A stretch of 32,004 nt of DNA from a virus (IMGVR_UViG_3300042922_000073:1-32004); one strand, 5' to 3'; numbered from the stretch's first letter, positions 7,683 through 16,383 are shown. A program made the numbers and translations. The notes: generated by a model not told the origin, from the letters alone.

Positions 7683-8434
7683 GTGCCGATATCCAAGAGC
7701 TTCTTGGTGCAGTGTATGAAGATAAGATGAATAATCAGTATACCTCTATCCCTTGTATTGTGCTAGCTGTTAGAGATAATCTAACGGGGCAGATGGTAGA
7801 TATTCAACCTACCATTAACCAAAAATCCCCTGACGGTACAGTCGCTGAACGTCCACCGATTCTTGGAGTACCTGTAAGCTTTCCAGTTTCCAGTACAGCA
7901 GGTATGACCTTTCCTATTAAAGCGGGTGATACAGGAATGGCTGTCTTTTCGATGCGTTCTATGGATGCTTGGAAAGCTGGTAATGGAAGGGCATCAACTC
8001 CAACCACGTTTGCAAAGATGGATAAGGGAGATGCTGTATTCTATCCCGGTATTCAACCTCCCGGAGTTGCTGTAAATAACCCTGCAAAGCATGTACTCAC
8101 TCACAGCACAGAAGATACTGTCCTTTTTCAAAACCTTGGAGGAGGAGCTGAATGTGAGGTTAGACTTAGCTCGGACGGAAGTATAAATATTACTACGTCG
8201 AATCAGCCTGTCACCATTAACTGTTCAAGTGCCGTCGTCAATGCTACACAAAGTATTGGTTTGAATACACAGAATCTTACAGTGGATGCTCCCTCAATGA
8301 CTTTTATAGGGAATATAACTCATATAGGGGATTATACCCAGACGGGAACCTACGTACTAAATGCAGTAAATATAAACCTGCACAAGCACGTAGGGGTGAC
8401 AACGGGTAATGGTATTTCGGGCACTATGGTATGA
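7679..8434 (+). CDS. Baseplate central spike protein (Gp138/gpV-like)
   Basis: A 251-residue membrane-piercing spike. Residues about 5-115 form an OB-fold domain of the Gp138 N-terminal type (I-P-C-I-V-L-A-V, V-D-I-Q-P-T-I, P-V-S-F-P-V, G-D-T-G-M-A-V-F-S). The rest is a triple-stranded beta-helix (S-I-N-I-T-T-S, T-V-D-A-P-S-M-T-F-I-G-N). The tip contains L-H-K-H-V-G-V-T-T-G-N-G-I-S-G; an H-x-H pair at this place usually binds iron at the spike apex. The stop codon overlaps the start of an inserted homing-type gene. In related operons the gpW/gp25 gene comes next. Confidence 0.82.
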   Translation: MSADIQELLGAVYEDKMNNQYTSIPCIVLAVRDNLTGQMVDIQPTINQKSPDGTVAERPPILGVPVSFPVSSTAGMTFPIKAGDTGMAVFSMRSMDAWKAGNGRASTPTTFAKMDKGDAVFYPGIQPPGVAVNNPAKHVLTHSTEDTVLFQNLGGGAECEVRLSSDGSINITTSNQPVTINCSSAVVNATQSIGLNTQNLTVDAPSMTFIGNITHIGDYTQTGTYVLNAVNINLHKHVGVTTGNGISGTMV

Positions 8435-9363
8435 TAACTCTGGATGAAGTTTTCCCTAAATCAAAGGGAAAAAGTTTTGGTGAAAGTTTTATTGTATTAG
8501 AGGTAGGTGTCCCAAAAAGAACTAGTAGCAAATTTAGGTTACTTTGCAAAGTGTGTAGTTGTGAAGTTGAAATGAAGCCTGTAAAAGTATTTATGGGACA
8601 AAAAGCTTGTAAGTGTAGCACCCAGTACTATAGGAACAGCTCTAGAAGGCTTGAAAGACTACTTACTAAACTGAAAGATAAAAATATTTCTTCGATTGAA
8701 ATTCCAGAAAATCTGAAGTGGTACCACGACATAAGCGTTAAGTGCAATGTCTGCGAGTACCAGTGGTCAACTAAAGAAAATAGTTTAGTTAATCAAGATG
8801 CAGGTTGTCCTAATTGTGCAAACGTTAGAAGATATACACAGAGTGAAGTTGAGTATAAGTTACTATCATTGCTAGGTAACTCTAAAATAGTTAGTTATAA
8901 AATTCTTAACGCTCACTGGTCTTCGGGTGAAGTCGATGTTCAGTGTGTTTGTGGACATTCACGTAAAACAACTCCTAGAAATGCTTACTATGATTGTAAT
9001 TCCTGTATGGGTTGCAGCGAGAGTGGCTTTAAATCTTTGGAGCCTGCGATACTCTACTTATTGGAACTAAAAGATACTGGTGGAGTCTTAATTGGATATA
9101 AGTACGGAATAGCGGGTAATCTTTCTCAAAGATACAAGAAAATTTTAAGGGGCTTTGAAGGCCTTGTTTCAGTCTGGTACTCATGGGACTATAGTGTTGG
9201 ATGTGTTGCTCAAAGACACGAATCCATTATCAAAAAAGCTTTACCTCAACTCTTATCAAAAGAAATTTTACCAGACGGTTTTACTGAGACTTTTAGTAAA
9301 GACCTATTAAGTACATTTTTAGCTATCCAACAATCTCAATATGAGAGGGAGGTGTATTATTGA
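8431..9363 (+). CDS. Zinc-ribbon plus GIY-YIG-like homing-type nuclease
   Basis: A 310-residue protein foreign to the tail module. It has four Cys clusters: C-K-V-C-S-C with C-K-C (about residues 39-62), C-N-V-C and C-P-N-C (about 108-130), C-V-C (about 173) and C-N-S-C-M-G-C (about 191-197), resembling tandem zinc ribbons. The last 100 residues read A-I-L-Y-L-L-E-L, Y-K-Y-G-I-A-G-N-L-S-Q-R-Y, then R-H-E-S-I-I-K-K and E-T-F. This fits a divergent GIY-YIG fold with its Arg and Glu. Such proteins are usually free-standing homing endonucleases. It overlaps both neighbours (ATGA at the left, 23 bp at the right). Nuclease function is inferred from the pattern. Confidence 0.66.
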   Translation: MITLDEVFPKSKGKSFGESFIVLEVGVPKRTSSKFRLLCKVCSCEVEMKPVKVFMGQKACKCSTQYYRNSSRRLERLLTKLKDKNISSIEIPENLKWYHDISVKCNVCEYQWSTKENSLVNQDAGCPNCANVRRYTQSEVEYKLLSLLGNSKIVSYKILNAHWSSGEVDVQCVCGHSRKTTPRNAYYDCNSCMGCSESGFKSLEPAILYLLELKDTGGVLIGYKYGIAGNLSQRYKKILRGFEGLVSVWYSWDYSVGCVAQRHESIIKKALPQLLSKEILPDGFTETFSKDLLSTFLAIQQSQYEREVYY

Positions 9364-9733
9364 TTTTCTTCTACACCCTGAGCTTCATGATATAGTATGG
9401 GTCAACGGGCCTCTAACAAAGCAATATACAACTCAACCTTATACTCAAACAGTAGCTCAGAGGCTGAAGATTCGTCTTCTTACATTCCAAGAAGAATGGT
9501 TCATGGACACTACCTACGGTGTTCCCTATTTTCAAAGATTGCTTGGAAAGAAGCAAGCATCTAAATCAGGAATTGATTTGATATTCCAAACAAAAATTCT
9601 TGAAGAACCCGGCGTCAAAGAAATCACAAGTTTTGAATCCACATTCCGCAACCGTCAATACTCTTTGTCTTTCACAGTAAGAGTTGTCACAGGCGAGATT
9701 ACAGCCCCAATTGTGCTTCAACCTATAAATTAA
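9341..9733 (+). CDS. Baseplate wedge protein (gpW/gp25 family)
   Basis: About 124-130 residues with the gp25-like core: V-A-Q-R-L-K-I-R-L-L-T-F-Q-E-E-W-F-M-D, Y-G-V-P-Y-F-Q-R-L-L-G-K and a final beta pair ending in A-P-I-V-L. It is a lysozyme-like-fold structural protein that nucleates baseplate wedge and sheath. The ATG at 9341 lies inside the preceding gene and inside the SD region. The strongest SD, GGGAGGT (9347-9353), points instead to an in-frame ATT at 9359, giving I-D-F-L-L-H-P-E, which is where family members usually begin. Start choice is therefore uncertain; see findings. Confidence 0.82.
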   Translation: MRGRCIIDFLLHPELHDIVWVNGPLTKQYTTQPYTQTVAQRLKIRLLTFQEEWFMDTTYGVPYFQRLLGKKQASKSGIDLIFQTKILEEPGVKEITSFESTFRNRQYSLSFTVRVVTGEITAPIVLQPIN

Positions 9734-9745
9734 AAAGGAAATAAA

Positions 9746-11185
9746 ATGGCGGGTATTTCTGACCAAGGCTTTGCTATAAAAAGAATGACAGAAATCCTGT
9801 CTGACTTACGCGCTGAAGCAGTAACTCTATTTCAGGATCTTGTTCAACCCGGTGACACAGTTGATACATCAGACAGTTCAGCACTTGGAAGATTGATTGC
9901 TCTTGTTGCACCATCTATCACGGAAAATTGGGAACTAGGTCAGCTTATTTATGCGTCTTTTGATCCCAATTCTGCTACTGGAATCGCCCTTGATAATCTT
10001 GTAGCCCTTGGTGGTATCTCTCGTCAAGAGCAAACTTATTCCACTGCACAAGTCATTTTGTCTGGTGATAATGGGGTACTTGTATCTGCTGGTCTTACGA
10101 TTGCAAGCTCTGTAGACAGTTCTCAGTGGACTTTGATTGCCCCCGTAGCACTTTCTCCTTCTGCTGCATCAGGTGCTACCTTCACTCCTTTGGTAGTAGC
10201 TGACAATACACTTTACACCATCTCATATTCTTCCATATCCACGACTAACACCATTAGTTATACAAGTGGTGTAAACGCTACAGCAGCTTCCATTGTGGCA
10301 GGTATTGCTTCTGTTGTAACACTCAGTCACCCAACACTTCAAGCTACTGTAACTGGTTCTACTGTAACTTTAAAACGTGTTGATGAATTTGCTGTGGTGA
10401 GTTTTACAACATCAGTAAACCTCGGCATTACAAAAGTACAGAAAGTTGGTGAAGTTATCTCCAGCAATGTGGGAAGTGTCAATGCTGAAGCAAACACTCT
10501 TACAAGAATCAGTACACCCCAGCTTGGGTGGGATAGCGTCTACAACCCCGTGGCTGCATCTCCGGGCAGAGAGAAAGAAACTGATGAAGAGCTACGTCTA
10601 AGGTTTCGTGAAACTAAGTTTGAACGTGCCTCTAACATTCTTGAAGCCCTGTACTCTGCCCTCATCAATGTTGAAGGTGTAGAAGAAGTCAGAATTTACG
10701 AGAATGATACAGATGTAACTAATGAGTTTGGTGTACCTCCGCACAGCTTTATGCCTATTGTTCTTGGCGGATTGTCATCGGAAATTGCTGACTCCATTTG
10801 GGAAAATAAACCAATGGGGATTAGAAGTTTTGGTGACACTGTAGTGAATATCTTTGATAGCCAAGGCTTTACCCATGCTATTGGATTCAATCGACCAGAT
10901 CCTGTACCTGTCTATATTATAATCAACCTTTCAACAGATGGTAATTTCCCAGCAACTGGCCCTGATAGTATCCGTTCTGCTCTAATTTCCCATTTTAGTT
11001 CTCTTGGAATTGGCGATGATGTTGTATATAGTCGTCTTTACACTCCAATTAACACCGTACCGGGTCATCAGGTAGATAGTCTGTTTATTGGTACAACCCC
11101 TAACCCTAGCGGTCAAAATAATATCATAATTGATTTTGATCAACTTGCATCACTTAGCAGTGAAAATATTATCATCAATACTTAA
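9746..11185 (+). CDS. Baseplate J-like wedge protein
   Basis: A 479-residue protein (ATG preceded by AAAAAGGAAATAAA). It shows family marks of gpJ/gp6-like proteins: an N-terminal helical region with L-F-Q-D-L-V-Q-P-G-D-T-V-D-T-S-D-S-S-A-L-G-R-L-I, A-L-D-N-L-V-A-L-G-G-I-S-R, N-V-G-S-V-N-A-E-A-N-T-L, then G-R-E-K-E-T-D-E-E-L-R-L-R-F and V-E-G-V-E-E-V-R-I-Y-E-N. The region from about residue 110 to 230 is a Ser/Thr-rich beta insertion. It forms the wedge ring around the hub together with gpW and the DUF2612 protein that follows. Confidence 0.87.
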   Translation: MAGISDQGFAIKRMTEILSDLRAEAVTLFQDLVQPGDTVDTSDSSALGRLIALVAPSITENWELGQLIYASFDPNSATGIALDNLVALGGISRQEQTYSTAQVILSGDNGVLVSAGLTIASSVDSSQWTLIAPVALSPSAASGATFTPLVVADNTLYTISYSSISTTNTISYTSGVNATAASIVAGIASVVTLSHPTLQATVTGSTVTLKRVDEFAVVSFTTSVNLGITKVQKVGEVISSNVGSVNAEANTLTRISTPQLGWDSVYNPVAASPGREKETDEELRLRFRETKFERASNILEALYSALINVEGVEEVRIYENDTDVTNEFGVPPHSFMPIVLGGLSSEIADSIWENKPMGIRSFGDTVVNIFDSQGFTHAIGFNRPDPVPVYIIINLSTDGNFPATGPDSIRSALISHFSSLGIGDDVVYSRLYTPINTVPGHQVDSLFIGTTPNPSGQNNIIIDFDQLASLSSENIIINT

Positions 11186-11197
11186 GGAGTATTTTAA

Positions 11198-11992
11198 ATG
11201 GCGAATATTCCTATTATAAAAGATGATTATATTGAAATTGCAAGAAGTCGGGTCACTGAGCAATTTGAGGGTAAAGAAGTATTTGATAAATACCTCCAGC
11301 TTCTTATAAAAGCTCATACAGAAATTCAAGATGTTTATGTAGACCTACTACAGCTTCGTGATTTGGATAGTGCTGAAGGTGAACAGTTAAATATTATTGG
11401 TCGTATTGTGGGACAAGACAGGGTTCTTATCAATGCAGACCTGTACACATTCTTTGGCTTCCAAGGAGCATTGAAGGCAGGATCATTCGGTGAAATAGGT
11501 AATAATCTTGCAGGTAGTAGATTTCTTGATTATGGAAGTCCTACAGGGGGTAACATTACCCTTGATGATGAAACTTACCGACTATTTATTAGAGCAAAGA
11601 TTTATAAAAACACTACAACCTCTACACCAGAACAATTTATCGAAGTTATTAACCTAATATTCGGAGTAACCGGTACTTTCCTTAGTGAAAATGGAAATGC
11701 CAATGCTACAGTTTTTATCAGTAGACCCCTTACTGACATTGAAAAAGGTTTATTGCAATACATCAACTCTACAGCAGGCTACCCTTCAAGACTTATTCCT
11801 AAGACGGTAGGTGTGGGTATTGGCTTTGGTGAATATCAAGCAGATAACTTCTTTGGTTTTGAGGGGGTTCCGGGAGCTAAAGGTTTCGGGGAAATTAATG
11901 GTACATATGGTTACGGATTAGGTTACGGTCTTAACTATGGTGATAGCGATTATGATAATAAAGGCGGCGGATTTTTTGCCAACCTCTTCTAA
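11198..11992 (+). CDS. DUF2612 baseplate wedge/tail protein
   Basis: A 264-residue protein whose first 65 residues are helical and contain D-L-L-Q-L-R-D-L-D-S-A-E-G-E-Q-L-N-I-I-G-R-I-V-G, the DUF2612 hallmark shared with gpI/gp7-like wedge proteins. A F-F-G-F-Q-G-A-L-K-A-G-S-F-G-E motif recurs as F-F-G-F-E-G-V-P-G-A-K-G-F-G-E near the C terminus, an internal Phe/Gly repeat. The tail end is Gly/Tyr-rich and ends in F-F-A-N-L-F. SD AAGGAGT. It probably links the gpJ wedge to the fibre proteins encoded next. Confidence 0.8.
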   Translation: MANIPIIKDDYIEIARSRVTEQFEGKEVFDKYLQLLIKAHTEIQDVYVDLLQLRDLDSAEGEQLNIIGRIVGQDRVLINADLYTFFGFQGALKAGSFGEIGNNLAGSRFLDYGSPTGGNITLDDETYRLFIRAKIYKNTTTSTPEQFIEVINLIFGVTGTFLSENGNANATVFISRPLTDIEKGLLQYINSTAGYPSRLIPKTVGVGIGFGEYQADNFFGFEGVPGAKGFGEINGTYGYGLGYGLNYGDSDYDNKGGGFFANLF

Positions 11993-12015
11993 AAGATTAA
12001 AAAAGGAATAAATAA

Positions 12016-12717
12016 ATGGCGAATATTTCTAAGCCCACAGATATTAATAAAATTTGGTCTGCCAGCGGAGACATACTAGCTCCCTCGGATAATAAAATTA
12101 GTCAGGGGTGGGCTGTTGAAATCCCTCCTCGGCAGTATTTTAATTATATCGACAATAAGCAAGACCAAGCTATCGCGCATATTAATCAGCACGGTATCGC
12201 CACTTGGGATAATCAAACTGAGTATCAGGCCAATCTTAGTTACACGCAAGGAAGTAATGGGGTTGTTTACAAGTGCCTAGTTACGAATACCAACATCAAC
12301 CCTGTGGGCGATATTACAAACTCATGGCGGGTAGCGTTTATAGATGGTGGGTCTTCTATTGGACCTGTCGTAGCAACCGCTGCACAATCTAGGGCGCAAA
12401 CAGATAATACGGTTTTTATCTCTCCCTTGCAACTTCTAAATGCATTTACAGGGGCAAAACAAAGTCTTTCGCAAAATGGATTTCAAGTTCTGCCGGGTGG
12501 ACTAATTATAAATTGGGGTCAAGGCGATGCTGCCAGTGGTACAACAGCAACTGTAAATTATGGTCAAGCTTTTGCCAATAACACTTTCATTGCAATGGCA
12601 ATTGACGCTGGAGTTAGTAACAGAACTATCTCTAATACGTCAAGAACTAAGACTTCCGCTACCTTTCAGTTTTCTGGTAGTGCAAACTCTTTCTACTGGA
12701 TTGCTTTGGGGAACTAA
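12016..12717 (+). CDS. Tail fibre protein with gp53-like C-terminal domain
   Basis: A 233-residue short fibre. Residues 1-55 (I-W-S-A-S-G-D, I-S-Q-G-W, P-P-R-Q-Y-F-N-Y-I-D-N-K) are a common baseplate-attachment domain of small phage fibres. A W-D-N-Q-T-E-Y module (about residues 57-105) resembles carbohydrate-binding-like repeats. The last 75 residues (G-G-L-I-I-N-W-G-Q-G, A-F-A-N-N-T-F-I-A, S-F-Y-W-I-A-L-G-N) match the gp53-like fibre-tip domain that often binds host glycans. No chaperone gene is adjacent. Receptor recognition is inferred. Confidence 0.75.
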   Translation: MANISKPTDINKIWSASGDILAPSDNKISQGWAVEIPPRQYFNYIDNKQDQAIAHINQHGIATWDNQTEYQANLSYTQGSNGVVYKCLVTNTNINPVGDITNSWRVAFIDGGSSIGPVVATAAQSRAQTDNTVFISPLQLLNAFTGAKQSLSQNGFQVLPGGLIINWGQGDAASGTTATVNYGQAFANNTFIAMAIDAGVSNRTISNTSRTKTSATFQFSGSANSFYWIALGN

Positions 12718-12720
12718 GTA

Positions 12721-14856
12721 ATGGTACAACAAACATCACCTTTCCTAGAAGCTAATTTTGGCTGGAACTACGGAGAGTCAGGCTGGAACGCAGGGATGGA
12801 CGAGAATTTGTTAAAATTCTCTTTTCACCTTGACGGTAATATTGATGGTGTAGTTAATACTCTACCAGTTCTGACTAACGGAAAAGCTTATTACCTCACC
12901 ACGGATAAAAGACTTTATTATGTAGTGAATAATGTAGCATACTCAAGTCCTGTGCCTAAGTGGAAGATTCTTAAACTTAGGGATACAGGGACTTGGTTGC
13001 AATTTAATGGTACAGATATTGTATCAATAAACAATCCTACACAGCTACAAAGCAATATAAACTCTATTTCTAGTGCTGTGGGAAGTCTAGGTACAGCGGC
13101 GTATCAGCCTACCACAGCTTTTGCAGCACCATCTGATGTAACAGCAGCTTTGAATACTGCTAAAAGCTATACAGACACATCAGTTGCAAACGTTCAGTCG
13201 CAAGTCTCCTCTATCAATAATAGTTATCAAACCAAGTCTTATGGTAGTACAACAATTCCCGTAAGACTTGCCAATATTGTTATTCCAGAACAATATGGTG
13301 CTGTAGGTGATGGTGTAATAGATGATACTGCCGCGATTAATAATGCAATAGCCACAGGCTTACCTGTTGAGGGTTTACCTGGAAAGACTTACGCTGTTAA
13401 TGGGCGGATTACCTATACAGGGTCACTTTTCAGGTTGAAAAACTTGAGGTTTAAGCAACTCGCTCCCCAAGCTGTAGATGTACGTACTATTTATTATCAA
13501 GGCTCTGGAAGGGTAGAACTAGAAAATCTAATTGTAGACCGTAACGGTGACGGAACTGGTGGTGCATTAAATGATTCGGCTGGTATCTGGATTGCGGGTG
13601 CTACATCTGGATATATAAAAAACTGCGAAGTTTTTGGTAAAGACAAAGGTAATGGTATTGCAGTTATTGATTGCCTAAACAGGTTCCTTATTGAAGGTAA
13701 TTCTGTTCATGATCTTCAAGCTGGAACTACAACATCTGCTGTGATCACTGACGATACAATTCAGGGTATTTGGTGTCAACGGTCTAGTGTAGTACTTAGA
13801 GGTAATACAGTCCGCAACCTATCTAATATCTGGACGGGACAAGTATCGACACGTAGGTACACTCGTGGTATTGCTCTTGGTGGTAATGCCGATTATCTTG
13901 TAGAGGGTAACTACATTGATGGTGTAGATCAGGGTATTGACTCAACTGGCGGTGAGGTAAATCGCCGGGGTACGTATAGTAATAACGAAGTTAACAATAC
14001 CTATACTTGGGGTCTTAAGTTTGCCAATACTGGATTTGATCACCTCGTCAAGGGTAACCGAATCTACCGCGCAGGGTGTGCAGGTATTGTGCTGTCCGCA
14101 CCCACTAGTAATATTGGGGTAGATGTTTCCTTTATTACTCGTAGAATTACTATCATCGACAATGATATTATCGATGCAGGTATTGATGGTAATTGGGATA
14201 ACTTTGAAAGTATCGGACCTTGCGGCATCCTTATCCTTAATAACCCAACCACCTACCCTAACGATCCTCGTGGAATAAAAATGCGAGGTAATCGGATATC
14301 TGCACCTGCGGGTAAAATGCGTTTTGGTATTTACAGTAGATTGTCACCCACTTCAATCCTTGCTGACTGGAATGAAGGAGTAGGTAATGATATTTTTGAC
14401 TTTACTGTGGCTGCAACCAACAATCTGGCTTCTACCTACGCAGTTAGGAAATCCACAACCAACCAACCTACGATTGCCAATACGGACCTTGATCTTGTGC
14501 TTGCGACTATCGTTAATGATAATGGTGGGATGTCAGCAGATAATAGTAACTTTGTGGTTAGAAAGTCAGGCGTATATACTATTCAAGGTTCCGCGAGATT
14601 TAACTCATCAGCGAATGGTTATATCACTATGAGGATTCTTGTTGGTGGGACGGTCAATAACGGGGATACAGATGGTGAGGGTGTTGTTAAATTTCCTCCT
14701 AATGCTAATACCTCTGAATCTAGGTTGTACTCGGTGTCAATGACAAAGTTCTTATCTGCCGGAACCACTGTAAGGCTTCAAGTGAATACAGGAGCCGTAG
14801 CGTCTTCTGTTGTAGGTGCAACACTCTCTATGGTTATGGTTCCATCTATAGGCTAA
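12721..14856 (+). CDS. Tailspike with right-handed beta-helix (putative depolymerase)
   Basis: A 711-residue protein. Residues about 1-105 (F-G-W-N-Y-G-E-S-G-W-N-A-G-M-D-E-N) form the particle-binding domain often seen in tailspikes of gammaproteobacterial phages. A short helical coiled stretch (about 110-165) precedes the pectate-lyase-type entry Y-G-A-V-G-D-G-V-I-D-D-T-A-A-I near residue 195. Parallel beta-helix rungs continue to about 560, with repeated N/G-N-x-I/V turns (I-E-G-N-S-V, L-R-G-N-T-V, V-E-G-N-Y-I, V-K-G-N-R-I). The end (about 580-711) is a C1q/jelly-roll-like beta-sandwich. Such proteins bind and often cleave capsule or O-antigen. Catalytic residues cannot be assigned by eye, so enzymatic activity is inferred. 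Confidence 0.78.
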   Translation: MVQQTSPFLEANFGWNYGESGWNAGMDENLLKFSFHLDGNIDGVVNTLPVLTNGKAYYLTTDKRLYYVVNNVAYSSPVPKWKILKLRDTGTWLQFNGTDIVSINNPTQLQSNINSISSAVGSLGTAAYQPTTAFAAPSDVTAALNTAKSYTDTSVANVQSQVSSINNSYQTKSYGSTTIPVRLANIVIPEQYGAVGDGVIDDTAAINNAIATGLPVEGLPGKTYAVNGRITYTGSLFRLKNLRFKQLAPQAVDVRTIYYQGSGRVELENLIVDRNGDGTGGALNDSAGIWIAGATSGYIKNCEVFGKDKGNGIAVIDCLNRFLIEGNSVHDLQAGTTTSAVITDDTIQGIWCQRSSVVLRGNTVRNLSNIWTGQVSTRRYTRGIALGGNADYLVEGNYIDGVDQGIDSTGGEVNRRGTYSNNEVNNTYTWGLKFANTGFDHLVKGNRIYRAGCAGIVLSAPTSNIGVDVSFITRRITIIDNDIIDAGIDGNWDNFESIGPCGILILNNPTTYPNDPRGIKMRGNRISAPAGKMRFGIYSRLSPTSILADWNEGVGNDIFDFTVAATNNLASTYAVRKSTTNQPTIANTDLDLVLATIVNDNGGMSADNSNFVVRKSGVYTIQGSARFNSSANGYITMRILVGGTVNNGDTDGEGVVKFPPNANTSESRLYSVSMTKFLSAGTTVRLQVNTGAVASSVVGATLSMVMVPSIG

Positions 14857-14876
14857 GTGTTTATAAAGTGTAAATA

Positions 14877-14892
14877 AGCACAAGGACGTGCT
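14877..14892 (+). repeat. Small stem-loop ahead of the endolysin gene
   Basis: AGCAC (14877-14881) pairs with GTGCT (14888-14892) around AAGGAC in the 57-bp spacer between tailspike and endolysin. No T run follows, so it is not a terminator. It could be a processing or stability hairpin. The SD of the endolysin (AGAGGAT) lies 9 bases further on. No promoter is evident in this spacer. Confidence 0.35.
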
Positions 14893-14913
14893 ACATTCTA
14901 AAGAGGATGTAAA

Positions 14914-15489
14914 ATGATTGATTACTCAAAAGCTGCAAAAGAACTTGGTGTTGAAGAAGCTGCTGTAAAGGCTGTTGCTTCAGTGGAGTCTTCGGGAAAT
15001 GGTTTTATCACTGATCCACAATCCGGTAAGCAAGTTCCGAAGATTCTCTTTGAACGTCATATCATGTTCAAACGTCTTCGTGACCTCACTCCTCTTAAGT
15101 CTGCTGATTTGATGGCTAAGTATCCTGATATTGTAAACTCATCCCCCGGTGGTTACAAAGGTGGAATTGCTGAACATGAGCGTCTTGACAGGGCTGTAAA
15201 CATTGATCGTAAAACAGCTTTGGAAAGTGCTTCGTGGGGTGGGTTCCAGTTGATGGGCCTTCATTGGCAAACTCTTGGTTATGAATCTGTACAAGCATTT
15301 GTAAACGATATGTATACAGAGCAAGGTCAGTTGAATGCTTTCATTAAATTTATCAAGGCTGATAAGCGTTTGGTGAAGGCTTTGAAAGAAAAAGATTGGA
15401 CTAGTTTTGCACGTATCTTTAACGGTCCTGCATATAGCCGTAATGCTTATGATCAGAAAATGAAGGCAGCATATGAGCGATACAGTTGA
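14914..15489 (+). CDS. Endolysin, N-acetylmuramidase (DUF3380 type)
   Basis: A 191-residue single-domain peptidoglycan hydrolase. The N-terminal V-A-S-V-E-S-S-G-N-G-F near residues 21-31 carries the conserved catalytic Glu (E26). It is followed by K-I-L-F-E-R-H-I-M-F, a Y-P-D-I-V conserved segment, A-S-W-G-G-F-Q-L-M-G near residue 108 and a C-terminal I-F-N-G-P-A-Y-S-R-N-A-Y. All are hallmarks of the N-acetylmuramidase PF11860 family. There is no signal peptide, so release to the periplasm needs the holin encoded next. It overlaps that gene by 17 bases. Confidence 0.9.
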   Translation: MIDYSKAAKELGVEEAAVKAVASVESSGNGFITDPQSGKQVPKILFERHIMFKRLRDLTPLKSADLMAKYPDIVNSSPGGYKGGIAEHERLDRAVNIDRKTALESASWGGFQLMGLHWQTLGYESVQAFVNDMYTEQGQLNAFIKFIKADKRLVKALKEKDWTSFARIFNGPAYSRNAYDQKMKAAYERYS

Positions 15490-15802
15490 AAAACCTAAAG
15501 AAGTTCCTTTAACGGCTACCACAGCAACTGAGGCAACTATTCCTCTCCCAGCTACAAAAATAGCTGTAGTACCTAACTGGAAATCCGTGCTTAAAACTTA
15601 TAGCTTCTGGTTTTATGTTTCCAGTATTGTTATTACCCTCTTAGACCAAATCTTACCTCTGTTGGGTATGATTGAACCTCTGATGACTGGCTCTACATAT
15701 GTAGTTGTGGTATTCACTCTAAACCTTCTTGGCGTTGTATCACGTTTCATTCAGCAACGTAAGCTCTGGCAGTATCCTACGGAGCCTCCAAAAGATGTTT
15801 AA
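15473..15802 (+). CDS. Holin candidate, two TM segments
   Basis: A 109-residue membrane protein with a Thr/Pro-rich soluble N terminus (about 35 residues), TM1 around residues 44-68 (F-W-F-Y-V-S-S-I-V-I-T-L-L) and TM2 around 74-92 (T-Y-V-V-V-V-F-T-L-N-L-L). The C terminus is short, basic then polar. Two TM helices and position between the endolysin and the spanin genes fit a class II-type holin that forms membrane lesions at lysis. No family-specific motif was recognised. Start ATG 15473 overlaps the endolysin end. Confidence 0.68.
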   Translation: MSDTVEKPKEVPLTATTATEATIPLPATKIAVVPNWKSVLKTYSFWFYVSSIVITLLDQILPLLGMIEPLMTGSTYVVVVFTLNLLGVVSRFIQQRKLWQYPTEPPKDV

Positions 15803-16199
15803 CTTCAGTCTCTCCACATATATCATAACAGGATTGCTGGTAATTTTGTTGGTTGTTAGTGGTCTTTTCTATGTACAGATTGGGAAGACATCAGAAGCTG
15901 AATCAGCGCTAGCCTCAGCTATTAACGCTAATACAAGTCTACAAAAGTCCCTTGAACTCAAAGAACAAAGCTGTCAATTGACAGATAAACTCCTTAAAGA
16001 ACTTCAGGGTGAACAAGCTGTTATTGTCGATGAAAAAAATAGTCTCCTAGACAAACTCAACAAACTCCCTCCTATCAAGTCGGTAAAGTCAAATGAAAGT
16101 AGTGTTGCTAGCATTGATGACAGCTTGCCTAATGAGCTTATCGGCTTGCTCAAACAAAGTCGTGGTGGAGACAAGGCAGGTGATGCTGTACACCCCTGA
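15795..16199 (+). CDS. Inner-membrane spanin (Rz-like), pair 1
   Basis: A 134-residue protein starting at ATG 15795, eight bases inside the holin gene; a longer upstream frame in the holin is not credible. Residues about 8-29 form one TM anchor (Y-I-I-T-G-L-L-V-I-L-L-V-V-S-G-L-F-Y-V), followed by a periplasmic coiled-coil-like helix rich in Glu, Lys and Leu. Its 3' 107 bp overlap an outer-membrane lipoprotein gene in another frame, the nested Rz/Rz1 arrangement. With that partner it would fuse inner and outer membranes in the last step of lysis. Confidence 0.8.
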   Translation: MFNFSLSTYIITGLLVILLVVSGLFYVQIGKTSEAESALASAINANTSLQKSLELKEQSCQLTDKLLKELQGEQAVIVDEKNSLLDKLNKLPPIKSVKSNESSVASIDDSLPNELIGLLKQSRGGDKAGDAVHP

Positions 16200-16383
16200 C
16201 AGTCTTATGATTGATCCTTGTAAGTCTGTAGACGCAGGGACTACTGTACGGTCTTTAGCTGCGGGATATATTAGCAACACAAGCTGTATTGATCAATATA
16301 AAGCTTTGCTTGAAAAACAAAGACAATGGAAAGTAGAACAAATTAATCTTTATAAAAATCTTGATAAAAAGAAAGGTGAGTAG
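16093..16383 (+). CDS. Outer-membrane spanin lipoprotein (Rz1-like), pair 1
   Basis: A 96-residue protein read in a different frame from inside the inner spanin gene. The signal peptide (M-K-V-V-L-L-A-L-M-T-A-C-L-M) ends in lipobox L-S-A-C, so Cys19 would be lipidated. The mature part has L-Y-T-P-D-S-L-M-I-D-P-C and a C-x(n)-L-L-E-K-Q-R-Q-W-K helix, the usual layout of Rz1-type proteins with two Cys that may bond. It stops two bases before the next spanin-like gene begins. Confidence 0.85.
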   Translation: MKVVLLALMTACLMSLSACSNKVVVETRQVMLYTPDSLMIDPCKSVDAGTTVRSLAAGYISNTSCIDQYKALLEKQRQWKVEQINLYKNLDKKKGE

